Assembly (NCBI GenBank): GCA_038748515.1
Contig: JBCDIW010000015.1
Coordinates: 1-64,000, forward strand
Source: Congregibacter sp038748515
GTDB lineage: Bacteria > Pseudomonadota > Gammaproteobacteria > Pseudomonadales > Halieaceae
Direction of reading: 5' to 3'
Length of the DNA: 64,000 nt
Of the stretch, positions 49,905-57,267 are shown piece after piece. The position numbers and the translations under genes were made by a program. Under the pieces are notes generated by a model. The model had not been told where the DNA came from, ran no database searches, and saw only the letters and a list, made by a program, of their open reading frames with translations. Numbering within the stretch: the stretch's first letter is position 1; every line of letters begins with the position of its first letter.

Positions 49905-51536
49905 TCAGCTGATGAGTCCGTAGACGCTGGCCTTGTTTACGTGGTACCGCGATGGCGTGAGAAACAGCAGCTCGATCGCCTGAGCGTTCTGGGAGTAGCA
50001 TTCAAATATGCTTTCAACTTCTGTATTCCTGGGATCGCCGTCGCCGAACCCGTCAAAGCCCGCCAGGTAGATGCTTGAGGCACCGCCGCTGGTGGCGACC
50101 GCGAGCGCATAGGCCAGGACCAGGGAGTTGGGCAGAAAGCAGCGCGTTGCCTCAAAAGCAAATTGGCCGCGACTTATCCCGAGTCCAAAGTCGAGCAGTT
50201 CTTTGTCTTGCAGTGCTGCCTGAACTTCGTTGGGCAGCATGCTCTCCGGCGTAATCAGGGGTTGCGGGAGCTGAAGGTGTTCATGGCAATCCGCGAGGAG
50301 TCGCACGGGATGGCAGGCGGCCCGTGCGTCAATAAGATCCATTTCAATATCTGCCTGCGTGTTCAGGGCGAGCACGAAGGGTTGTTGCTGCCGAATGAAC
50401 TGCTCGATGCCGTCGCGGTGCGAGTAAACGCTTGGCCCGGTTCCCAAAATAAGAACGGGTCTGTTGCCGATCAGCGACGAAGGCTCCCAACTGCCCCTGG
50501 GCTCACCGGAGTAAAACTCCCGAGCGCCTTCGATACTGCCAACACTGAAGGTTTTTCCGCCTTCTTTACGCAAGTACTCGAGCACGGCCAGGATGTCCTC
50601 CTCGCTGTACCGGGGGTCGCTGAGCATTTGCTGCACGTAGGTCGGATGGATGCCGTACTGGCCGGCGAGAAAATAGTAGGGGTTTTTCCCCCACTTGTAG
50701 TCCGCCTTCAGTGGATCGAAGTGGCGCCGTATGAGTCGCAGAAGTTTCGTGGGGTTGGGCTTGCGTGCCTGTAGTTCCGGGATCGCCAGCATGAGGTATT
50801 CAGTCTGTGCGTTACCGGGGCCGCGCCCCATGCCGGTGACCGTGGAGTCCAGCCAGGTTATGCCGGTCTGCGCGGCTCGCTGACTGTTCGCAATGGCCTG
50901 TCCCATATTGTCGTGCGTGTGGATGCCGAGCTCACCGGTCCACTCTTTCTGGATCTGCGCGCCGATATGCTCCACTTCCTCGGGAGCGAGTGAACCAAGG
51001 CTGTCAGCAAAGTAGAGCACGTCCAGGGGGTGCTCGGCCGCGAGTTTCGCGAGACCGCTTATTTCTTCGTCCGAGCGGTCGGACACCTGCATGAGGTTAA
51101 ACCCAACCAGATAGCCCCGGGCCTTGAGCCAGTCTGCCGCGGGCAGGCAGGCTTGAAACTCGTGCACATGACAGGCGATCCGGACCAGCGACACTGGAGA
51201 ATCCGACGCAGGAGCGAACAGCTTCTCGAGGACGGTGACCTGATGCTCCGCGTCGTCCGGTGATGGTGGCACGAGCTCTGCACCATTCACCATTACGCCG
51301 ATGCGGTCGCGGAGCTGCTCGGGGATAGGCAGGCTGTTCAGAAAACCGTCGGTGCTGAAGGCGCAACCGCCTTTGAAGCCCTGGTTTTTCAGCGTGCGAA
51401 AACCAATCTCGACGAAATCGACCTGTATAGTGGCCATTGCCTCGAGGTAGTCGCTGATCAGTTCGGCGCTAAAGTTCCAGTCGTTGTAGTAGCCGCCGTC
51501 CCTAAGGGTACAGTCGACGAATTTAAGGGGCATCAC
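49905..51536 (-). CDS. DRE-TIM pyruvate aldolase fused to an MptE/Maf-like domain
   Basis: A 543-residue protein. Residues about 1-330 are an HMG-CoA-lyase-like DRE-TIM barrel: FVDCTLRDGGYYNDW (Asp8 and Arg12 by family analogy in metal binding and catalysis), VDFVEIGFRT, and the metal site LGIHTHDNMGQAIAN with TGMGRGPGNAQTE. This is close to 4-hydroxy-2-oxovalerate aldolases, which handle pyruvate enolate. Residues about 360-543 are a separate Rossmann-like domain (NRPVLILGTGPSV, FVLALNTQ, IYLAGFDGFGDGD) resembling the DUF115/MptE and motility-accessory Maf domain. It is the first gene of the aldolase, cytidylyltransferase, HAD set and probably makes a 2-keto-3-deoxy sugar acid. Confidence 0.88.
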   Translation of the reverse strand: MMPLKFVDCTLRDGGYYNDWNFSAELISDYLEAMATIQVDFVEIGFRTLKNQGFKGGCAFSTDGFLNSLPIPEQLRDRIGVMVNGAELVPPSPDDAEHQVTVLEKLFAPASDSPVSLVRIACHVHEFQACLPAADWLKARGYLVGFNLMQVSDRSDEEISGLAKLAAEHPLDVLYFADSLGSLAPEEVEHIGAQIQKEWTGELGIHTHDNMGQAIANSQRAAQTGITWLDSTVTGMGRGPGNAQTEYLMLAIPELQARKPNPTKLLRLIRRHFDPLKADYKWGKNPYYFLAGQYGIHPTYVQQMLSDPRYSEEDILAVLEYLRKEGGKTFSVGSIEGAREFYSGEPRGSWEPSSLIGNRPVLILGTGPSVYSHRDGIEQFIRQQQPFVLALNTQADIEMDLIDARAACHPVRLLADCHEHLQLPQPLITPESMLPNEVQAALQDKELLDFGLGISRGQFAFEATRCFLPNSLVLAYALAVATSGGASSIYLAGFDGFGDGDPRNTEVESIFECYSQNAQAIELLFLTPSRYHVNKASVYGLIS

Positions 51537-51850
51537 CGAATTCCTGTGTAAACGTGCCCGAGGGGACAGCGGTCCGGGGGCAGCACTGATTGAGGGAACG
51601 CTAGCGGAACTGCTGACTCATCTCAATGGACGCTAGTGAGGCAGGGCATCGGGATTGCTTCGGACTTGATGCCCGCCGATGCTTTCCACGCGGTTCGCCA
51701 CGCGGTTCGCCACGCGGTGTTCTCCACGCATCGATGGTCGGACGCTCTCCGCCGCTATCATATCGTGAAAGACACTATTCAAATACTGCTCCAAATCTCA
51801 GATTTGAACACGTCAAGATCAATGCGCAGCCGTGCTTTGCCCGTGCAACG
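51537..51850. repeat. Intergenic region with a 12-bp tandem repeat
   Basis: CCACGCGGTTCG is repeated head to tail at 51686-51697 and 51698-51709, with a partial third copy from 51710. An open frame through it reads RHAV repeats but has no ribosome-binding site or recognisable domain. Otherwise no gene is seen in this gap between the sulfotransferase and aldolase genes. Confidence 0.6.
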
Positions 51851-52726
51851 CTAGCTCGGCACACCGTTAATCCTGAAGTCCAATGCATCGATCGAATGGA
51901 GGTGGTGGCGTTCGGCTTCCGGAAGCTGCGAGTCAAGGCTTGAGGCATTGAGTAGTCCGGCCAAAAGTCGGTTGCGCTGGTCGCTGTCCAGCACGCGTTC
52001 GCGTGCTAGTCGATTGATTTCGATTGCTACCGGTACCACGTTCCAACTGAGAGTGCGGGAAGAATCCACATCACCCCGGGCGGACATTTCAGCTCTCCAT
52101 TTCGCGACCCAAGATTCTGGTGGGATCAATTCTTGTGCTTCGACATTAGTTCCGGGTAAAACTCTCGCAAGCAATTCCCCGACCAGGGTTCCACGTGAAT
52201 ACTGCAACTGCTCAACCTCGACTCCCACATTAGCCATTCGCTTCTCAAGGCAGGGGTAATTGAAGGACGTGCAGTCCCTTGTCCAGCAGTGAGATTCGTC
52301 GAGCTCGGTTTGCTCCTTAACGAATTCAGAAAACGAACTTACTCGTTGCCGAGGACCTTTTAAATTTTGCAGATACAGCGACGGGTACAGTTCCCGTAGC
52401 GGTCGGCGAACAAGGACGGCCTTTATTGACGCGCCGGTTTCCGCTAATAGCCCCAGCCACTGTAGAGTGGATGTTTCGTGAATCGCACTTAGGTGTTCTG
52501 AGGAAAATAGAAGCGTGTTGCAACCTAATGAGGCTGCTCTTTCTGAGAGGCGCTTGATAACCTTTTTCTGTTCTTTCACCGCTCCGCGCTGTAGGAGTAT
52601 ATCTGTGCCTGGAACCACGGTGGGCAAGCAGCCGAGTTTTATGAGCTTGGGCGTTGCGTACTCGACCGCGCGCTGGAAGGCGGTCGAACCGGTCTTCATC
52701 GGTCCCGCATGTAAGAGAACGTTCAT
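51851..52726 (-). CDS. Sulfotransferase-like protein
   Basis: A 291-residue cytoplasmic protein starting MNVLLHAGPMKTGSTAFQRAV. HxGxxKTGST is the 5'-phosphosulfate-binding loop of PAPS-dependent sulfotransferases. TLLFSSEHLS and IKAVLVRRPLRELYPSLYLQ supply the 3'-phosphate-binding region (R-x-P-x-x-x-x-x-S). It would move sulfate from PAPS to a carbohydrate or other acceptor. AT-richer than the window average. It lies between the CMP-sugar genes and a second sulfotransferase. Confidence 0.85.
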   Translation of the reverse strand: MNVLLHAGPMKTGSTAFQRAVEYATPKLIKLGCLPTVVPGTDILLQRGAVKEQKKVIKRLSERAASLGCNTLLFSSEHLSAIHETSTLQWLGLLAETGASIKAVLVRRPLRELYPSLYLQNLKGPRQRVSSFSEFVKEQTELDESHCWTRDCTSFNYPCLEKRMANVGVEVEQLQYSRGTLVGELLARVLPGTNVEAQELIPPESWVAKWRAEMSARGDVDSSRTLSWNVVPVAIEINRLARERVLDSDQRNRLLAGLLNASSLDSQLPEAERHHLHSIDALDFRINGVPS

Positions 52727-52914
52727 AAATCGTGTCGAAGCTTTAGAACAGAGTTATTGATGGATTACACCAGAGTCGCGCAAAAAATCCGCACACAAGT
52801 GGAGGTCTGAGCCGCGATTTTTTTGTGTCTTCACTACGGGTCTTTTGTGTGTGCTACGGCTTTTCCAAGATCTCTTCGGCCTTCGTCAAGTACTGATGAT
52901 CGAGTGTGCAATAC

Positions 52915-53742
52915 TCAGGCCGTGCATTCGTTAAACCGACGGAGAAAGCTGTATCCGCTACGATCGTCGCTGGCCTTACTAGATGAACCGTTGGGGTTTG
53001 TCATCGAGTAGCCAAAAGTATCGATATCTGCTGCATAGATCGCACTCACTTTCTCGATCATCTGCGGGCTGTAAACGCCGCTTAAGTCTTCGGCAGCGCC
53101 AGAGCTGTTGAGGTGTGGAAGAGAAGCGGTCACGGCTAGCTGCTTTGCGACATATTCGAAGTCGTCTTCCAGGCTTTCATAGAAGCCCACAAAATCGACA
53201 GCGAGACGCCTCGAAGCATCAAAAATGAAGCGATGCTGAGGGCGAAAATGCATCTGTGTATCTACAGTTTCATGGTCTAACCAGCGCATTACGAAGTCAC
53301 TGAAATCCGAGTATTCGGAAAGGACATCAGCTTGAAACATGGCGTCCTTTTCGTTCATGCCCCCTTTGGACAAAAACCTGTATGCAGAGTAGAGGCGGGA
53401 CCATGGATTGCGCACGAATGCAAACTTGAAGAAAGTCAGAAAGCGATAAGGTCCAAGCACTTCGAGATACTTTTCCACGGTCAGGTGTCCGCCGCCCAGG
53501 CAGCCATAAAGTGACTGTGAAACGGAGATTCCGGCGGCCTTGGGGACGTGCACAAAGACAGACCGGGTTTCCAGCATCGGCGCGATACTGTAGGAGTCCG
53601 CTGATTTGGGCGGCGTACCATTCAAGGCCGGACGGCGGGTCGGGCGAGGCCGTAGAAAACGCTTTCCACTGATCCACGCGATGTGCGCAAGGCTCTTGAG
53701 GGGAGGCTGCGCTAAACGACTGCTATGGGCTTCATGTTTCAT
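52915..53742 (-). CDS. Sulfotransferase family 2 (carbohydrate type)
   Basis: A 275-residue protein. A basic N-terminal region of about 50 residues leads to SVFVHVPKAAGISVSQSLYG (5'-phosphosulfate loop, pattern hVPKxAGxS) and FKFAFVRNPWSRLYSAYRFL (3'-phosphate loop, RNPxxR). HFRPQHRFI follows, a conserved segment of heparan/chondroitin-like sulfotransferases. The C-terminus, SYSFLRRF-type (SGYSFLRRFNE), is basic and aromatic. It probably sulfates a surface polysaccharide with PAPS as donor. Confidence 0.9.
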   Translation of the reverse strand: MKHEAHSSRLAQPPLKSLAHIAWISGKRFLRPRPTRRPALNGTPPKSADSYSIAPMLETRSVFVHVPKAAGISVSQSLYGCLGGGHLTVEKYLEVLGPYRFLTFFKFAFVRNPWSRLYSAYRFLSKGGMNEKDAMFQADVLSEYSDFSDFVMRWLDHETVDTQMHFRPQHRFIFDASRRLAVDFVGFYESLEDDFEYVAKQLAVTASLPHLNSSGAAEDLSGVYSPQMIEKVSAIYAADIDTFGYSMTNPNGSSSKASDDRSGYSFLRRFNECTA

Positions 53743-54552
53743 TGGTTTGCTAGCGTTCTACAAAGCGGTCGTGATGGCTTCTATTTGTGGATGCGACCGC
53801 TGCTTTCTGGAGAAGGTGCCGGGCACGTCTTTACCTCGGGAGCGGTTGATGTCCTGGGCGTCCCTAGCGAGCCGCACTTTGAGGAGCGCCCACGACCGAT
53901 TGTTTGTGTTGCCCTGCGTCTCGAAGTCCCCGAACGGTCGTCAACTGGTAGCACCACGCGCCCTCGCGAGAGTCGAGGCGAGAGTCCAGGCGAGAGCCGA
54001 GGCAAAGGTCGAGGCGCGGATCGAACGATTCAAGGCCAACACTGCGTGCTCGGACCGCGCTCTAACAATCTGACCGTCATTGAAAATCGCAGGTTGCGGC
54101 CCTCGCCTCATGACAACACGCTGAACGCGATCACCCTCGATTGCGTCGGATTATAGAGTAGAAGTGCGTTCCACAAGACGTGTTTGTTACGCTCTCGACC
54201 ATTAAGCAGCCGGATTCTGAGGAAGGATTCACAGTTCGATCGCGCTTGAGTGGCGTGCGGACGACGATTCGCTTGACGTGCATGGGGCTACGCCGCGACT
54301 CGGGGGTTCCAGCCAGTTGTTGCTCAGCGCCCAGCCAGCTCATCGCTTGAGAGGTATTCGCAGGACAGGCGAAGTGTACAACGTGTGTTGAGACACAGCC
54401 GTCGAGCTGAGTCTATCGACTGGACTCTCGCGGGCCCGTCGACGGATGAGCTGGGCTCCAATTTATCGTGTCTTGCCTTCTGGGCCGCGCCACGGGCGAT
54501 GACTTCGACGAAAACCCGGGCAATTGTGAGTGTCCGGTCGATCATTGCACGC
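53743..54552. other. Long non-coding or decayed stretch with 12-bp tandem repeats
   Basis: No gene could be supported. Positions 53960-54019 hold about five copies of a 12-bp unit (GTCGAGGCGAGA and variants). In one plus-strand frame they read VEAR-VQAR-AEAK-VEAR, a coiled-coil-like pattern that may be the end of a decayed gene. The rest (54020-54552) shows no coding character, repeats or terminators that I could identify. Confidence 0.5.
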
Positions 54553-55749
54553 TTACTCCAGATGCTGTTTGAACAAACCTTCAAGAACACCGTCGCGACT
54601 CCGCTGCGCAAGCCATAAATTGACGTAGGCCAGCAGGCGGGGGTCATGAGGCATCAGGTAACCCTTGTCCTGATAGGTCAGTTGCCTGCCCGGCATGGCG
54701 TCACACAGGGCATCGAATCGCTGGCTCACGAATCTGGCCTCAATGGCGTCGGTGATCATAACGTCGGCGCGCCCCGCAGCGAGCTCTTCAAAAATCGTCA
54801 CATTGTCCGGGTGTCGCACGATCTCCGCCGCCGTTATGTGCTCGTTCACAAAACGCTCATTAGTGCCTCCGGGATTGACGATGACGCGCACCCCGGGTCT
54901 ATCGATCGAATTCAGGGAGCTGAATGTCGCGCGGTCACTGCACCGGGCCAAGGGAGTCTTCCCGCCGCGATGGTAGGGCTCCGAGAATGCCCCATAACGC
55001 GCGCGCTCCAGGGTCCGGGATACGCCGCTCATGGCGATATCGAAGCGCCCCGCGCGGAGATCTGCGGTCAGCTTTGGCCAGCTGGTTTCGACAAGTACAA
55101 GTTCGGCACCCAACGTCCGGGCCAGATCTTTTGCCATGTCGATATCGACGCCGCGGTAGCCGTCTTCTATTCGTTGGGAAAAGGGGGCGTAATCTCCGGT
55201 GGTGCCCACGCGCAGCACAGCGGCATCGAGAATCTGGTCGAAAGCGGACAAATACAAACGAACGCCCCGGGCGGCACGCTGCAAGGCCAGCGCCGAGGCC
55301 GCCGTCACGCCTTCCGTCTCGATCGCAATACTCTGCGACGCCGACACCTCCGCGAGCGCGCCCACGATGGCATCACCCAGGCGCAGCAACTCGGGGCGTA
55401 GCTCGGCGCTCAGATCCGGGGCGCTTGTCGGAGCGCCGCCGACCGCCCAGCGGTCGAACCAGTAGCGCTGGATGTCCTTGGCCGCCTCGATCTGGGCGAC
55501 AAAAAACGCCCGGGTTGATTCGCGTCTCAGGCGGTGGCGTAGCCCTGCGAGTTCCGCCGCATCAAGAACTTGAGCCTCCCGCTCCCGGTCCTCGATGGGC
55601 CGGTGATGGATCCATTTGTAGGCCGCCACGGCCCGCATGTGGGAAAGACGTTCGTTGAGCAGCGACGTAAGCTCGTTCTCGGCATACGCAAAGGCCGGGA
55701 GAGCCCAGAGCGCCAGCAGCAGTAGCAGTCCTGACGTCGGACTCCTCAC
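54553..55749 (-). CDS. Periplasmic chorismate mutase (AroQ-gamma) - cyclohexadienyl dehydratase (PheC) fusion
   Basis: About 398 residues from GTG 55749, with a signal peptide (SGLLLLLALWALPAFAYA); an upstream in-frame start at 55815 is possible. Residues about 24-165 match secreted gamma-class chorismate mutase: LLNERLSHMRAVAAYKW, PIEDREREAQVLD, FFVAQIEAAKDIQRYWF. Residues about 180-395 match PheC-type cyclohexadienyl dehydratase, a solute-binding-protein fold: RVGTTGDYAPFS, GYRGVDIDMAKDLA, DIAMSGVSRTLERAR, RVIVNPGGTNERFV, ADVMITDAIEARF. The fusion would turn chorismate to prephenate and then phenylpyruvate (or arogenate to Phe) in the periplasm. Neighbouring genes are unrelated. Confidence 0.9.
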   Translation of the reverse strand: MRSPTSGLLLLLALWALPAFAYAENELTSLLNERLSHMRAVAAYKWIHHRPIEDREREAQVLDAAELAGLRHRLRRESTRAFFVAQIEAAKDIQRYWFDRWAVGGAPTSAPDLSAELRPELLRLGDAIVGALAEVSASQSIAIETEGVTAASALALQRAARGVRLYLSAFDQILDAAVLRVGTTGDYAPFSQRIEDGYRGVDIDMAKDLARTLGAELVLVETSWPKLTADLRAGRFDIAMSGVSRTLERARYGAFSEPYHRGGKTPLARCSDRATFSSLNSIDRPGVRVIVNPGGTNERFVNEHITAAEIVRHPDNVTIFEELAAGRADVMITDAIEARFVSQRFDALCDAMPGRQLTYQDKGYLMPHDPRLLAYVNLWLAQRSRDGVLEGLFKQHLE

Positions 55750-55815
55750 GGTGAGCAAAACATGGGTTTTATTGACCCCTTCAACGTGTGTGGCGTTACA
55801 CCGCCTACCTTGCAA

Positions 55816-56111
55816 TCAATCGCTTCACCTGTACACCCCGACCGAAGCGGGACCTGTCGCTCGCGGGCGCTGCGGCGCAGCTGTCTCGCTGTTCGCGGGT
55901 ACGGGGGGTTGGGGAACAGCGTAGGAGGGCGAGTGGCCGGCATACTGCCCGAGGTAGTCTCTGGAATACTCTTGCGGAGCACACCCGGTTGAGTGCATTG
56001 CTCCGCGGCCACCACCGCTCTGCTCGTCCGGCACCTGATGCGCGTCTTCTGCGTCCGTTCTTGACAGGTTGTGAGCGAGACCGCTAGTTTCGACGGCAGA
56101 ACCAAAAGAAC
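55816..56111. other. Intergenic region between divergent genes
   Basis: No gene seen. It should hold the divergent promoters of the AroQ-PheC fusion (minus) and the TSP3-repeat protein (plus). No operator was recognised. Confidence 0.4.
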
Positions 56112-57149
56112 ATGTCATCACCAATCAGGACGGGAATCGTGCGAAAAACCAGGTCGATAAGGGCCCCATTGTGCTTGCTTGGGCCGCAGTGCCTCATCAC
56201 CGTGTGTTTAACGCTGCTGTCGCCACCGAGTCTTTCCCTGGACCTCACAACGATGCTGCCCCTCGTGCCCGGTTCAACCTGGCGTCTGTCCGCGGACGGC
56301 CAGGAGTACACCTTGAGCGTTATCGGCACGGGAACGTTCGAAGGCGCGTCCGTAACGGTCATGCGCAATGTCGTCAGCGGAGTGACGATACTTGAATACT
56401 ATCTTTCAAAAAGCAGCGCAGGCGACCTCTACCACGGCGCCGAGTTTGACTCGCCGCCGTTTGGATCGACGCGCACAATTTACACGCCACCGCGGCTTCA
56501 ATTACCCGACGAACTGGACTTCGGACAGTCTGAAACCCAGGGGACAACGATCTCGGTTACGAACAGCGTTATTCCGGGGCTGGGTCAGGTCAACACGATC
56601 ACCGATACGATCACCCTCGTAGGCCCGGAATTGGTCACCGTGCCCGCCGGCACCTTTCCGGCGTATAAGTTCGTTATCGACTCTGTGTTCGATGCAGTGC
56701 TGGTCGACTTTCCCAGTTCTTCAACGGTGTGGTACGTACCGGGCCTGGGCGCGGTCAAAGCGATCAACGTGGACGAGGAAGGTACGGAGACCACGGTGCT
56801 TCTCGACTTCTCCCTGGCAGGCCCGGACAGCGACGGTGACGGGATCCCGGACGACGGCGATGCATTCCCGAACGACGCGGGAGAATTCGCCGATACCGAT
56901 GGCGACAACATCGGAAACAGCGCCGATAGCGACGACGACAACGACGGCATCGGCGATGCCGAGGAACTGGACTGCGGGTTGAATCCGCTCCTCAACGATG
57001 CGGCGCTTGACTCGGACAGCGACGGGATCAGCAACGAAGAGGAGTGTCGCGCCGGCACCAACCCCTTTGACGACAGCGATCCCGGAGCTGGCGGCCTCAA
57101 TCTGATCCTTATTCAGGCCGTTCAGTGCGAAAAGGAAAACGACTGTTGA
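56112..57149 (+). CDS. Secreted protein with C-terminal TSP3-like Ca-binding repeats
   Basis: A 345-residue protein. The N-terminal hydrophobic segment (LITVCLTLLSPPSLSLD) is a signal peptide; the true start may be GTG 56139. Residues about 45-245 form a beta-rich domain (MLPLVPGSTWRLSADGQEYTL, TVPAGTFPAYKF, STVWYVPGLGAVK) like those of secreted proteins that begin with a PLxxGxxW motif. Residues about 250-330 carry DxDGDG loops (DSDGDGIPDDGD, DTDGDNIGNSADSDDDNDGIGD, DSDSDGISNEEE) of the thrombospondin type 3 class. The tail CEKENDC could form a disulfide. The same repeat type closes the protein at 1-1554. Confidence 0.87.
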   Translation: MSSPIRTGIVRKTRSIRAPLCLLGPQCLITVCLTLLSPPSLSLDLTTMLPLVPGSTWRLSADGQEYTLSVIGTGTFEGASVTVMRNVVSGVTILEYYLSKSSAGDLYHGAEFDSPPFGSTRTIYTPPRLQLPDELDFGQSETQGTTISVTNSVIPGLGQVNTITDTITLVGPELVTVPAGTFPAYKFVIDSVFDAVLVDFPSSSTVWYVPGLGAVKAINVDEEGTETTVLLDFSLAGPDSDGDGIPDDGDAFPNDAGEFADTDGDNIGNSADSDDDNDGIGDAEELDCGLNPLLNDAALDSDSDGISNEEECRAGTNPFDDSDPGAGGLNLILIQAVQCEKENDC

Positions 57150-57162
57150 TATAGAAAGTCGA

Positions 57163-57190
57163 GCCGAAAGCCGAAAGCCGAAAGCCGAAA
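57163..57190. repeat. Four tandem copies of GCCGAAA
   Basis: A perfect 7-bp tandem repeat lies 14 bases after the stop of the TSP3 protein, in the gap between convergent genes. Copy number could vary by slippage. It is non-coding on both strands as annotated here. Confidence 0.85.
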
Positions 57191-57267
57191 AGAGTACGGC
57201 GGAAACCGCACCCGCCGCTGGGTCCACGACGTGAGCAGGTGTCGGCGCTGGCTTGGGGTCGGCGTCC

